A DNA stretch of 64,000 nucleotides from Elgaria multicarinata webbii (GCF_023053635.1 NC_086178.1:91124226-91188225); one strand, 5' to 3'; counted from the stretch's first letter, positions 32,301 through 47,800 are shown. Notes: generated from the letters alone by a model not told the origin. Numbers and translations: made by a program.

Positions 32301-34882
32301 AAGAACACATAATTCCCACCAACAGGGAAAAAGATGGTCAGAAGAATCCACAGGTCAGAATATTAAAAATCTGAACACATTTGGTTCCATTGTGGATATC
32401 TCCCACATCCCTAGCTATGTGGCAACCTGACCCTCATCCTTTCCCTCCCATCAGGAATATTTCCATGCTTCATGGCATGCCCATCAAAATTGGCAAAAAA
32501 GAAAGAAAACTTTTGAAAGGCATGAAAATATGCCAAAAAATCATGGCCATCCTTCTGTTTCAGTTGATTTCCAGTGCTAGAGCAAGGGGATTCTGGGTGA
32601 ATATATCCTAAATACAGAAAGTGTGCTTAGCTGGTTGAGATGGAGCAATTAAACTTTGCACCAGTTGATCCAAAACCAAAATACTTTTGGAGCCAGACAA
32701 CTCTGTCAATTCTAAAGCTTCAGCCATAAAGTGAGTTTGCAGCTTCATGCACGTCACTCAGGCCCTTTCTACACCTAAGGGTTATCCCAGGAAAATGGAG
32801 GGATCGTCCCTGCCTGCTTCCGGGATCCCCTGTGTGGCATTTGGATGCACAGGAACAATCCCGGGACGATCCCGGGATATAGGGCTGGTGTAGACATGCC
32901 CTCAGTCTCTCATCATTTGATGACTTGAGGCTGATTGTTTGAAGTGAACTTTTGAAAAATAGTTGTCTGAGATGATATGGAACTTCCATGGCTGCATTCA
33001 GTTCTCAAGCCAAACCACACAGGTGGCTGGTTTTATGTCTGAACATGCCAGCTCACCAACCATGCTTTACAAGGGGTGGCCAAAACAGGATATTGAACCA
33101 TGATTTGAAGCTGCATTGCAAACCACCATTTGTGCTACCTATGGCTTGCCATTACAATGGAATTCACAAACCACAGTTAGGGCCATTGCTGCAGCTCAAG
33201 AATAAACGTATGACGTTGAGTCCCAGAAAGAAAATGAAAGCACAACAAGCAGCTCTAACCATGGTTGGCCTGGTGCATTTTTGAAGGCTCAAAACATGGT
33301 GTGGGTTCATAATGATGGCTACCATAGAAGGTGGGTTGTTTTTATATTTCATCTGAGTCTCTCTCGGAGGCTGATCTATGACGATTCTTATGCATGAAAG
33401 ACGTTGCTTAATCTTCTCAACATTGGGATAAATAGGCATGTTTCCATGCATAGATGCTCTCTGGGAAAAGCCAAGATGGCTCAGGAGAAAAGTATTGTTA
33501 TAAAATCACTCAGAGTGGTACCCATAGGAGTGTCTGAGATTATCCATGGTTTGGATTCAGCATCTATGAATGGTGTATCTCCTGGCTTGAGATCCATAAC
33601 TTACCTGTAAGAGACCTGGTCCTCTGTAAGCCGCAGACACATGTGCACGGGACTGATAGAAAGTCTTGCAGTGGTATAAAAATTGGTGGCCAACTCCACC
33701 TCGGTTTGGCTTTGGAGTGTGGCTTGATAGAATGGGGCATCCAGTTCTGCTTGGAAATCAATGGTCATGGCACCCCTGTAATGAAGGGAATGGAGGGGAG
33801 AAAGGATAACGGGAACGCTTGAGTGTTTTTAAGGAAATTGGCTAACCATTGTCAACTCTTATTAAAGCTTGCTTTGCACTATGTCCTTCTGTAAGATGAG
33901 CTCTGCTAGATTAGGCCAAAGGTCCATCTAGTCCAATATGCTGCTTCCCACAGTGGCCTACCAGATGCCTTTGGGAAACCCACAAGCATGTCATGAAGGC
34001 AACAGCCATCTCCTGCCATTGTTTCCCAGAAACTGCTACTCAGAGGCAGGGTTGGCATGGTTGGGAACCGGCTGAGGGCCCACACCCCAGCACAGGCCCA
34101 CTGACTAGAGCTTCTTGGGCTTGCTCTTCCTCTTCACCACTGCAACCTGCTTGTTCACCTGCCTCTCACTCTGGCCCAGACAATGGTGGTGGTGATGAGG
34201 AGGAGCAGTAGATGCCATGGCCTACTTGTTCACTGGTTCTCTATCTTGCAAGCAAGCAGGTGGTACCAATGATGATGAGAAGCAGCAGCAGCTAATGACA
34301 ATTCTGATAAGAAGCTAGACACAGCACCTGTTCAGACAACACATTAAACCATGAAGATCAAGCATTTTGAACAAAATCTTATGGCATAGCATGTCGTGTG
34401 AACCATGACTTAGTGTGTTGTGTGAGCCATTCCTAACCCTGTTGGCTACATAACCGTGGTTTAAACATGCTTACTAACCACCTCCTGCAAAAGTGTTAAT
34501 GGCCTAACGATGGCTTAGCATGCTTTCTGAACAGGCCTTCAGTGTCAGAGAAGAGCTCACTGATGATGTCTTCCTCAAGGGCCCTCCTAAACCTGGCGGC
34601 AGCACTGTTCAGAAGCCTGCTGCTGCCTCTGATCCTGGACGTAGCATATGGCTGTCATGATGAGTAGCCATTGAGGTTCCCAAGTTTTGCTTAGATAACA
34701 ACAGTTAAGCCACACTGATCTGAGTTGAATACAAGATGTAAGAGATGATACATAGGTTACACAAAACAGTATTTATATGGGCAGCCTGCCAAGTCGGTCA
34801 TGATTAAAAGCACTAAACTCTTAAGATGAAAAGATAGTCCTCTGATAGCAGAGGGGAAAGCCAGAATGGAAAGCCAGAATGT

Positions 34883-34926
<44 letters not shown>

Positions 34927-37900
34927 GACTAGCTCGGTAATAATCATTTTCTCACACTGAACCTTTCTACATCTGTCTTTTCATTCTTTCTGCTAAGTTG
35001 ATCCACATTATTTATTCAGTTTTACCTAGCTAAGATTGCCGCGGTTGATCCCTTAAACGAAGAACATGGCCATCAAGTGAGAAATGTAAATGCTACTGAG
35101 GTATTTTTCAGGTCCCCTGATACTGCTTGGTAAGCAAGTCAACTACACAAGCATCATGACTTTGGGCAAGCAGGATTTCACAGCCTAGGATGCCCCTAAG
35201 AAACAACAGGCCACACAGCTGGCTGCTTTGGGGCAATGGGTTAAAGACCAGGGATGTCTTCTTTGGCATAAATATCTCCATAGAGATGGGGCTGAAACTG
35301 TATGCAGTTAGTATGGTTACCATAAGGCCAAAGGCAAAGAACCTCTTGCAGGCCGCATTCCAGTGGTGGGAGGGGCCAATGGAAAGAGGGGCGGGGCCAG
35401 CATTATTACTTTTTTAGCTTAAAGCTGCCAGTAACCAAGGCTTTAGGAGAGGCATTTCCACCTCTTAGAATGGGGGTGGGGGCTGCATAAAACCTGGAAT
35501 CCACCAAACAATTGGTCGTAGGGAGGAAGGAGGTGGAGCCAGGGGGAGGGACTGTGGCCTTCTGGGATATCCTGGAGGGTCAGAATGGGATCTCCAGAAG
35601 GCCATATTTTTTACCTTCATCCCAGCATAGGACGTGTGGCCAGCTGGTTGTGTGAGGCCCTGGAGATAGGATTTTTTTATATATTATTATTATTTTTACA
35701 TTTATATCCCACCTTTTTTCCTCCAAGGAACCCAAGGCGGCGTACATAATCCTCCTCCTCCTCTTCTCCACTTTATCCTCACAACAACAACCCTGTGTGG
35801 TAGGTTGGGCTGAGAGTCTGTGACTGGCCCAAAGTCATCCACTGGGTTTCCGACTCCCAGTCCAACACCCTAGCCACTACACCACACCACAAACAATGCT
35901 GGCCAACAGAAGATTCCCCTTATGAGCTTTCACAAGGGTTCTTGAACGCTTGCCAAAGCACTGGGTCAGTCTCCTTCACACTTTGGAGGTGAAACCGGTC
36001 CTTATTTACATACCTTGTTTCAATGCCTGTTATGAATTCCTGCTCCCACAAATTCACGTTGATGTCGGCTGAAACATCTAAGCCAAGTCCTCCTTGAAGA
36101 GTAATCACAGCTTGCAAACCAGACTGAAGTGGGATGGCCTATGCAGCACAATAATATTAACTTAGTGAATTGTTCAAATGTTGACCTTGGATCTACAGAG
36201 GTTAACAGTGCAGTCCTATTCCGATCTACTCAGAAATAAGTGCCATTGGATTCAGTGGGGCTTATGGCCACATAAGTGCATATAGGATTCCAACCAAAGT
36301 CACAGGTCATCCATAAATGATAATTTTTACAGCTAGTCTGGAAGGGACTTTCAATGATCACTGCTTTAATAAAACAGTGATCTAAACATATCCCTTTCTG
36401 CTTTTCTCTAAATCAGTTTTCCCTAACCTGGGTCCCTCCAGATGTGATGAACTACAACCCTCATCATCCCCAGACATGATGGGGATTGTATTCCAACACA
36501 TCTGGAGGATGCCAGTTTGGCAAAGGCAGATCTAAATCATAGATCCAAGGCAGGCTGTGTATTAATAAAGCAAAACTACTACTAATCAAACAACAGAATC
36601 CAGTAAAATCTATCATACAATATTATGAAAAGAGCGCAGATTAAGAGTGAACAGTAGCTGATGGCAAATGCCTCCCAAAAGAGGACGTCCATCACAGTCT
36701 TTCAGAATAAAACCAAAGATTGGAAGAAAGAAATGAAGGGCTGCAGGGTCCACCAATATGGTGCTGCAACAGACAAGGCCCTGCTTCTTGTAATCACCAA
36801 GCTAATCACTAAAAGTGATGGCACATGGAGTAGTAGGGCTTTCTAAGAAGTTCTTAATGTGAAGAGGTTCATATGGGAGCAGGTGCTCCCATATGTTCTA
36901 CTCCCAATACATACTGGTGACTGGAAAGCTAATGAATGACACTGTTGTCATTCAAAGGAAGACTATATAGTTAATGGGTTGGAACCTGACTAATTGAAAT
37001 CAATTGGACTAAAGATAGTTAGGACTAACTTCAGTTCCATTGATTTCACTAAATATGACTAAGTCTAGATCTAACCCAATAGCCGTAGACTAATATTTCA
37101 GATTGCCAATACTGGGAATATTGGGAATTTCTACCTTAATATATCAACTATCTTAAGTGAAGCTGTTCTTGTCTTTTGGGTTTCAAATTGGCTTAAACTA
37201 TTGGGAAAGATCATAATGTTAGCCTCCTCATGAGAATGCCTTATTGCTACCACATGCCTTCTATGTCTATGGATAAGGGTGGACTGATACCTGTTGATGA
37301 TCCATCAATAGCACATTCCCTTTGACCACATTTGTGGGCTCTCCCGAGCTTGTAAGGACCTTTGACATTAGGTCTGTATATCCTTCAAAGAAAGCAACCG
37401 GCCGCAGCTGGACATCAAGCAAAACTGCAGACATGCCAGCCATGAAGTCCTCCTGTTCATCGGCTGCATCACCTCCCAAAACACTTCCAAGACCTTTTGC
37501 TTCAATGGCCACCTAAGAATGGAAAAGGAGAATGTGACCCACAGGACTACCCTGGTATATATGGTGCTATTTTGTTTTAGGTGGTCTCTACATTAAGGAA
37601 AGAGACTCACAGCCTTATCTTTTCCTCAGGTATTTCTGCATCCACTACGGGCTTCTTTAGACGGTGATCAACAGCGACCACGTGTTTTTAATTTAAAACT
37701 TCCCCTTTGAGCAATGCTAAATGAAACAGTATCATCTAGTGATGGAATTATAGAGCTATGCCAAATTATCGTGGGAAATCTCACGATAATTTAAATGTTG
37801 CATTATTTGTTGTTTTCTTAAAGCAAAATTATCAGGAAAAGTGTGGGAGATGTCCTGGAGATTGACAGCATCATATAAAGAACCCACAAACATCTGTGAG

Positions 37901-40900
37901 TGGACAATCATGAGCGTGCAATAAATTTTATTATTGTTGATTTTATTATTATTGATTTTATTATTGTTTTATTTCACAGTTTTACATTGTGTTGCACACC
38001 ACCTTGGGAGGATTTACCTTAAAAGGTGGCTTCTAAATCTTTTAAATAAATAATACATGAACAACAGAATCAAATAAAATAAAATGAAAAACAGAATCAA
38101 ATTGTATCAACAAGAGAGAGTGCAAGACCTGAGCTGCTTGGAGTTGGTGGCCACGATGACTTCGGATATTGAAACTGGTGATGCTCTTCCTCAGGATACC
38201 GAAGTCTGAGAACAACAGGTCCAGACTAAAGGTTGACAATGTGTCATTGGTGACTGAAAGGGAGAGAGAGAAAAGAGAATCCCCAGTGAAGGCCTGTCGT
38301 GTTGATATGGTGGCAATGGTGCCTTCAGCAAGCAGAAGGGAGGCTTCAGATTTCAGGGCTGGGGAGGAAAATCTCCACGCAAGTTTTAAAGGCCTGATGT
38401 TGGTTATATATTTGATATTACACTTCACAAAGGCAGCCTGCCTTAAGAGTCTTTGCTGTGGTTATTTTTTATACTTCATAAAAAGTAGTAGCATTATCAC
38501 GGAGGTGAAACTGTCAACTCCCCTTCCTCACCCCTATTTGAGCTAAATGGTTTTTGTGGCACATGCATACTTTGTCCACAGCTATGGTTATAACGACAGT
38601 CCTTCAGTGTATAGAATCAGGGAATTGACCTAAGGTGGCCACTTATGAATTGCCAAAAAAAAAAAAAAGAGGGTAAAAGAGGACAACAATTTGCATACGC
38701 TAATTTATATATCTAGATGCAAATTTAGAAATAATTATTATAATTTAAAGAGAAATGCTGTCCCTCTCACCAAAGGGTGCCTGCCTGTTCAGTTTGCTGT
38801 TCAGATACTAATTGTGGACGGTTTACAATTCCTATGGTTCTTTATCTTCAAACTGAAATTGCATAAGACAACCCTTCAGATAGAAGACACCTTCAGACAG
38901 AGGATGGTCCTCTGGCAGTGTTACAAACGGAGGACTTTTCCCTATAAAAGATACATGGCCACCCTAATTTTACCAGAAATATAGGTGTTCCTGTGTAATA
39001 ATCATAAGCAGTTTGCCATTCTGCCCTCCTCAAGTGGTGTTCATAATATGTGGGAGAATATAGTTGACTAATCAATTCATATCTGTGGAGCTTATGTCTT
39101 TGGAGTTCACATGTGTGTACGTGCGTGATTATGGTTAAATGGCACACAATTGTAATGTTCAGGTAACCTAGCATGGATTTCCCCACTCCTAAATGAGGTC
39201 CCCTAATTATAAATGGTCATGGATTCTTTCCATTTTTCTGAGGGAAAATGAAGCAGAATCATGTAAAAGAAAAAAGAAGAAAAAAGAAGAAGTCACCTGC
39301 CAGTGGTCCCGAGCAAGAGATGGAGCTGCCAACTTTGGGTGACAGGAAGTAGTAATTATTTATCTGTGGATCTTTCAGGACATCTTTGATCACCTGCCTG
39401 GGAGGAAAAACATACACAGGAGGTAGTGATGTATCTAAATCTGAGGGCAACTCATCTCAGAAAAGTAGGCTGTCATTTGGGGAAGGCTAATTGTCAGCAT
39501 TTCAAGAAACAGTAATTATTACAGAGTAACAGGGGTGAAATTCCCTTCCTGCTGCAAACTTAGAAAATATGCCAGGTTTCAAGATGCCAGCTTGAAAGGA
39601 GGAGGAGATGGAATCTGGGTGTATCAATGAAAGGAGATCCCGTTCTTCCTGGTGGATTCTATTTCTCTCTGCCTGGTTCCCCTGGAATTTTCCAGACAGT
39701 GTTTCAGGCACAAACCTACCTAGAGCATCTGACAGAAGAACCTTTCCCTCCAGGCTCATAATGCTGCATGTGCTACAGGTGGTACACCCCTATTTGTGGA
39801 AGGCTAAATCACTATGTTTCCCTTCACCATCTTTTACGTATGGAAATAATAGTGGAATCTGGGCCTCTCTGCATATGGAGGTCAGCATGGAGTGTCCATG
39901 TCACATGAGTGTGGTGGAACAGGATATTTGGTTCATGAACCAGGCCTTCTATCATCTTTCTCATGCTTTTCATTGGACAAAAACAATACATGAACAAAAC
40001 AATTGTGACCCCATTCAGACAACACGCTAAACCATGCTGCTTAACCACAAAATTGGTAACGGAATGCATTGACCTTACTAGCTCAGTTTGGACATTTTAC
40101 TAAACAATAATTTAGTATTATTTGAACAAGCTACCACAAGACTCTTGTACCCCTCCCTCCTTCGTTGCTTCCATGTAGAGTGCTTCAGAAGCTTTCACTT
40201 CCACTTTTACACTAACCAGAGTTCCTTCTTACATTGGAATTCAGGCAATCTCTAGTTAGTTTAAAACTATGGTTAATTGAAACAAGCCAGGATCAAGATA
40301 TGGTTTATGACGCTGGCTTGTTCAATAATTAAAAGTAACGGGGTTTAACCAAGATTGAATGTAATGAGGAATTCTGGTTAGTTTAAAAGTGGAAGTGGAA
40401 GCTTCTAATCTCCTCACAGGGCCAAAACAAACATTACTTTAAATCCGTACCTAGCCATTAGGTATCCCCCCATTTTTACACTAGAGTAGATGCAAATCGG
40501 AATCCAGATCGGAATCTTAGCAGGTTCATGCATGCCCAAAAGAGCCCACTTTTTAAAATGGAATTTGCTTATAATAATCATGCTTAAGGTAAGGCTAATT
40601 TCCAAATATTTTTTCTCTCATGAACAACTAACCAGAGCATACAGAACCCATAGTTTTATATTCTTGGCTTATATTTTGTTTACTATTGTTAGATGACAGA
40701 AAGAAGAGAATCATCCTTGTGTTTTGTCACTGGTTACGAAACATCAAGCATGTTTACATGGAAGCAAGTCACACTTAAATAAGAGCATCCAGTCTCGTGC
40801 AATGGGTACAATCCAGAGGAAATCAGGGTTGCCAAATGCTTGTCAACATGCCCCCTCCCCCCGAAGCATATGTCTGACCCTTATTCATAGATGGGATCCT

Positions 40901-42957
40901 GAGTTACATGGACCATGGGTCTGATCCACCATGAACACTCATAGGTTATTAGGATCACAGCCCAGTGATAGCTTGCATGCTTTCCATGTTTCAAATCCAG
41001 AATCCCTTAAAGGGAGCTCAGGTAGTCCGAATGAGAAAGATTTCTACCTGAGACATTGAAAAGCTGCTATCAGCCAGATGAGACATTACTGGACTAAATG
41101 GATTAAAATGTGCCTCAATGTAAGGCATATTCATATGAAATTCTATATGGCAGCAGCAGCAATATCTCTGGGGAGTTATCTCAAGATTGTTGTGTTGTTT
41201 TAAAAGAGAGCATGAAAGAGAGAGATGGGGAAATAATTAAAAATAATACTGTATAGCATACAGAGGTAAATGGACAATTATTATATAGAACACAGATATT
41301 TTTACCTGGTTGGATGTTCCCGGGAGTGTAGAATGCCTTGAATTTTTGACAGTAGAAATTGTGCCATTTCTGGTTCAAGTTCTCTGGTGGTCAACAAAAC
41401 ATTGATGAAGTCCATTGGTGAGGGATCATTGTCCAACAGGATTTCTGCTGCAGCGACCCTGGAAATTTTTTGATAACGTTGCCGAACTTGATGGAAAATG
41501 CGTTTCATTGCCATTTTAACCTGGTGCCAAAATGCAGATGTTCAACATAGGTACTGAAAAGACTTCTTCGGTTTTTAGTATGATGACAGCCAGCTACTGG
41601 ATTTTATTGGCAGCTTGTCTTGAAAACAGATGAAGATCATTCTAAGCCTAGATTTTCTCCCTGAACATTAAAGGGTGCAGAACCTCAGGCCTGGGGCCAA
41701 ATCTGTCCTGAGAGCCGAGTCCGGCCATCCAGGGTTCCCCAGAAGGCCACGCCTCCCTTTCCCTGACCCCACCCTCTTTCTTCCAACCACCAATTGTTTT
41801 GTGGTTTCACAGCTTTTGCGTAGTTTAACCCCCATTCTAAAGGTTGACAAATGACACGCCTCCCCTGAGGCTACATTACTGGCAGTAAGAGCTTGAAGAT
41901 ACAGCATGGTGGTAATTTTTTTTGTATTTTTGGTCCCACCGCCTTTTTTATTTAGCCCCGCCCCCTTACCTTTGGCCCTGGCCACCCCTGGAATGTGGCC
42001 CCCAAGAGCTTCTCCAAAATGGATTTCAGCCCTTGGACTGAAAGATGTTCCCCATCCCAGCTTTAGTCCATGGGGGAAAGTGTCTCTTTCAAAAATGATA
42101 CCCAACGGATGCATGCCTTTGCAAACATGCGCATAAAAAGGTGCACAAAGAAAAAGAGAAACTGACAATCTAATGCAGTCATGAGATGGAATGAGCTTCG
42201 AGGTGGAAATCAGAAAACCTCGACAAGCTAGGATCAACTGCGAATGGGGGAACCTTTAAGGATCATGCAAGATACAGGGCATATGAGCTTAGCAAATGAG
42301 GGTGGTAAAGTTATTTCTTGATGGGCATCAGGTGGTGGACAAATGATACAGCCCCTGCACTTTTTGGCACTGAAGCACCTAGAATGCTCCATTAAAGCTA
42401 TACTCCTCCTCAAAACAAACAACCCCATTTTAGGAAAAAGCTCTTATTGTAGCAAGAGCATCCCGTACCGTGCTTGAGATGTGCTGTGTGGAGTACTGCT
42501 GCAGCGCAGTCACCGCCGTAGCTGAGACGGAGGCAGAGCCCTCCTCAGCGTAATGCAGGAAGGTGGGGATGGATTCTGGGAGCAGAGCGTTTTTCAGGGA
42601 CAACAGGTAAATCACCTTCTCGGAGTCTTTCCTGGTGCTTTTGAGCTTCTGCAGGACCGTCTCCATCTGGAGCCTTACTTCCTGTTTTATTTGAGAGATG
42701 GAAACAAAAAAGAAGAGGGGACTAACGTGATATCACCCACCATCCAAGTTGGCAGCGGTGAGAGGGGGATGCACAGTGTGCTAAGGGCACGGGGGTGTGT
42801 GTCATCGACTCACCTGCAGCCCACACAACTGCATCCGACACAACTTGCCAATCACGCTGCCGATAACAATATTGCCTGTTTCCCAAATGGCGGTCTCTAG
42901 TTTCTTCCCACTCAGCTTGTCCTGCAAGAGAAAAGTAAACAATTCATGGAAATAGAG

Positions 42958-42997
<40 letters not shown>

Positions 42998-44786
42998 TAG
43001 AGATACTTGAGGTATTTAATTTTTGCAAATTCTGATACCAACTAGCTTGATTGGCACCTCTTGGAATAATGTGTGGATGAGAACACAATTATCCTTTGAA
43101 TTCCACACTTCTCCAAATTTTGCAATGCAGTTCCCAGGAAAAGAATGCGTCAAAATGAATTTCAAAAATCTGCATTTTTAGAAAAAAACCCTGCTTAGAA
43201 CTGTGTGTTCCGTGAGAAAATTGGTTCAAAAATATTTATTTACATGTGAATTTTCTTTTGATTTAAAAAGAAAATCAGACTGATATAGAAACAGGCTTAG
43301 GAATAAGCATGCACAAAAGTAACACGGGCCAGAAATAGACTTATCTGTCCATCCCTAGCGTATGTGTGTGTGTGAGAGAGACAAAGGGTGGGGGAGAGAG
43401 AGGGCTCATCCACCCCAAGCAGGATATTCCACTATGAGGCATGGCTACACCTACCAATGGATACAATGATCGCGAGATCCTCCCCCTCAGTCTACATGTG
43501 ACGCACAACATCCCTGGTGGACGGAGGACATCACAGCCACCATTTTTTTAAAAAATTGAAGACTAGTGCAGGAGCGCTCCTTTTAAAAGGTAATTTTTTA
43601 AAATAAAAAAACCACCTCACGCTCCCACCCACCCTCGATGGGCACAGAGCTCCTGAAGAGCTCTGTGCCCAGTTCCCGGTTCATCGTGTTTACTCACGAG
43701 GAGCCGGGAAGAAACCGGGATAGCTACCCACATGTCCCGCAGTCTCAAGACGATCCCGAGACCGTGGGAAAAGGTGGGATTAAAGCCGTGCCGGCTAACC
43801 AACAAATAAATAAAAACAACAAAAGCAGGAGTGGGCAACTTGTGGCTTACCACTCCCATCACCCCCTTCCTATTGGCTATGCTGGCTAGCCTGTGAGCTG
43901 TAGGCCAAAACATCTGGACAGCCCAGGTTTCTGGAGTGCCAGATTCATTCCTTTATCACATTTGTATTCCATCCCTCCTCAGAGCAGCATGATGTGCTTG
44001 CCACATTTTAACTTCACAGTAGCCCTGTGAGGTAGATTGAACATGGCTTTCTCACAGCCAAATCTACTTCTCTGTCTATCTTACAACATCTGGTGACCCA
44101 TTTATTCCTAAACTGAAGGAGGTTTAAGGGTAAAGGAAAAATCCCAACCTGAAAAGAGAAGTAAGCAGAAATGGCAGCTACTTACCAATACCATGCGCAA
44201 AAGCTCCTTGGAAGGCCGAGGGGAGAAAGCTGCAGCATAGAGAAACTTCTCCAGCAAGGGTGCTTGCTTTTTGTTCCTCACATTCAGAAATTCGGACAGT
44301 GCCGCCAAGGAAGCTGTTGACTGGGCAGCTACCGCAGCTTCGACATAGAAGGGGCTGAAAGAAGTGGGGTGTGACGGAGAGTGTGTGTGAGGATGTTGTG
44401 GGGAAGGAGAGCAGCAGAGCACTTTTGATTACTAAAGCAACTGCAAATATTTTTTAAAAAACCTCATCCGTTCTGTAAATCTGGAAGGTAGCTGTGACCT
44501 CAGTTAAACTATATCAGGGGTAGACAATCTTTTCTTTTTTCCTCTCAAGGGCTTCATTCCCTTGTGGGTAATTTGTCAAGAGGGGCACATAGTGGTGGGG
44601 CTGAATTCAATGGTGAGCAGGGCCAGACCCAAAAGTGGGTGAATCAGCCCTTTTCTCTTTTGGCCACCCCTCCCCCCTCTCTCCTTGCCACCCCTTCTCT
44701 TCCCCCCTCCCCTTCCCCCCTCTCTCTTTCTTGCTCTTGGCCACTCCCTTTTCTCTCCCTCTCCCCTCTCCCTTGCCCATCCCTTC

Positions 44787-44832
<46 letters not shown>

Positions 44833-47800
44833 ATCCTCCTCCTCCTCCTCCATCCAGTGGGCTGCCAGAGAAGAGAGGTCTGAACTCTTGCCAGATGTTT
44901 AAACTGATTGCATTCAGAGGGCTTTTGAAATTACACTGAAGCCTGCAGGTTGCCTGCACCTGAAATTTATGTATATATCAGAGCTGCATGTTTGGCCCTC
45001 CATGTTTGTGGCCTACACTTTTTGCTGTGGCTAGATATGTGTTTGAGCCCCACAAAGACACTACGCGCCTTTGGCCCATACTTTCTCAAATGTACTAACC
45101 CGGGGGTGGGGGGGAGGTAGTAGAGGCGGACAGGTCACTTTTTCAGTCTGCTGTCCTATCCTAAAATGCTACCAGCCTGATTTTGCTCCAGTGTGATTTG
45201 GAAAGCAGGCATACAGAAGGTATCCAAGGTGCTGAACCCTACTCCCAAAGTAGGTTCAGCACCTTAGATAGCTCCTTTAGCATTCTGGCTGGTTCTGACT
45301 GAAACATGGAATGGATTCACAGCCCTACAAAATGGCAGCCACCACCCTCTACTGTATATAAAGCAATATATATATATGTCTTTGGGATTTCTGCACCCAG
45401 CACTGAAAGACTACCAACTGTGGCACACAACAGGAATGTAACAGTGTCCAGTAACGTTCTCCATCTTTCAGCAAAAACAATTTCTTGGAAATGCTCCTTA
45501 GAGCAGAGTTAGAAAGAATCTGCACTTCTATAGGGTTAGAATCATAGCATGTAGCATTTTGGGATGTGCTGTACTTGGTGATGGCCAACGATTTCCTCTC
45601 TAAAGTGTGGGAAATTCTTTATTTTCCTTCAGCCTCTTTACTTACACTGTATCCTCTGGTGCTTTCTTCAACAATGTAAGAATATCCCTTTTCTTGGCAT
45701 CACGCAGCATCTGAACAACTGTGCAAAAATGCCAAGTAGTTGATGCCTCAGAAAGGTCCATCTTCACTTGTTCAGAAAGTGTTTTTAAGTAGGTTTTGAG
45801 CTAAAGTAACAACAACAGCAACATATTTCACAATATTATTACATCAGCAATTTATGCTACATTTTCCGAAATTCAAATTGGCACCAATGTGGAAATGTTT
45901 TAAAATGCAGAGGGATCATCATTTGGCAACACTCATTAGCATTATTTGGAACTCCTAAAATCATGCAGAAAGTGCCTTTCTATCCTTACTTTCTATCCTC
46001 CCCACACCTGCAGTCTGAAATGGTACAATCCGAGGGTGGGGGGAATTATCACTTGATCTTGCTGATGGTATACATTGGCCCTAAATGGATAGAAGCTACC
46101 ATTTTTTCTCCAGGCTGATTTTCACCTTGTATTTTACTCCTTTTGATTATTATTCTGTCTTTTTAAAATATTGTATGTTCAAAAAACAATTGTCACCATT
46201 TGAGTAATAGATCCCCTGCTGAAGTGGAACATAACTTCTGCTCTTTTCTTTTGTGATGAGAGAGCAGCATTAAATATATTCACGGCTTTCGGCCATGCGA
46301 AAGGAGTCAAGGGGTTAGGTCTCAACTCTGAAACATCTCTAGACCATTACTGGGCTGGACCTCTGACCTGCACTTTACTTAGCATATTGGTTAATCTGGA
46401 CCAATGCTAGAGTTTTCCTCCCGCTCACTTTTTGGCACTCGGTGCAGATCCTCTTGGACGGCTCACTCGCTATATTAATGGGCTGAGGTTTGCCCAGCGC
46501 AGCAGCCAGAACTTCCTGAAGACTCTTCTGAGGTAATTCTTTGGATCCAGGCATTTGACTCACAAGTTCAAGATGTTGCCTGAAGAGAGAAAAGAAGGTC
46601 AGTGATAGGGTCTTTGCCTTTAAAGTACCCTTGCTTCTAAGATAAAATGCTGTGGTCAAGTCAAGGGTTTATAGATATGGACAAATGGGACATGCAACAA
46701 AATGTCACAATGCGAACCTGTGCTATTGTTCGGGTTTCCAGCCATGCCCTCTTCTAGCATATGCCTCAACTGGTTTTCTGCCTCTCCTCAAACAATTAGC
46801 CAATATTTTGTGGCCACTGAGCATGCTCAGTTCTTTTGGGTTTCTTTCCCCCTCAACTTTAGGGCGCTTTCTTCTTTTTCTTTTTGTACTTTTAAAAAAC
46901 TTGGGGTTCCCCCAAGCCTGCTAATTCCTCTCACTTGTGGATTGATAGCGTCATTTTGGTTACATAAGTAGCCACACTCAAAGTTTTACTATTAGCACTG
47001 CATATAATATTGGTGAAGTTCTTGGTAATTTGTCAGGGGATGCAAATGGGAATATTGAAAAACGGTGAGGAAGCCCTCAGAAACTGTCATTTATGCCAGC
47101 TTGCCTCCATCCTGCTGCCCTTGCTTATGGCTTGTATTTTTCTTCTCACGCCTTGGCCTCAGCTTCAAGGAAATCAAGATGACCGAGGCCTCCATTTTCT
47201 AATGGAAATCGAGATGGAGTTGCTCACCTTCTGCAACATGCTGGCCTACTGAACGAACCGGCGCAGAACTAACCTAGAGGTGATATTGACTCCAATAGAA
47301 GACTTCAAGGTTAGAGAGAGGATGTGACTTTCCTCAGATAATGCAGACTTGATGAGACTTCCTTCCATAGAATAATGGGTTTTACTTGTGGGTTGCCACA
47401 GGACTCCAAAAATCTGTGAAAGGAAGAGAAAATTTTCCACATAGGATTCTGGCTCTGGCACTGAAGCTTACATGGAAGAATCCATGCTGGATTTGCTTAC
47501 AAGTTAAACTATTGTTGTGGGTTTGTCACCCAATTGCTGTGAATGAATCTGGGCAGTGCCGGTCCTATTACTAGGCAGAGTGAGGTATCCACCTTAGGAA
47601 GCCGAGTTGGGGTTTCATAAAAGGGCAGCAAATGGTTCAGGATTTCATTTATTATTATTATATCTTTACTGCCAGGGAAGAGAAGAGGTGCTTGTGGTAT
47701 TTTTTTTGCCTCAGGTGCCACTGTGGTGTAGTGGCTAAACTGTTGGACTGGGAGTTGGGAGATCTGGGTTCTAGTCCCCACTCAGCCATGGAAACCCACT

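Noticed and set aside
41668-42237. 189-codon reverse open frame
   Set aside because: It lies in the family K repeat within an intron and has no homology that I recognise.
44564-44939. Leu/Ser/Pro-rich open frames
   Set aside because: They are products of the CT-rich simple tract.
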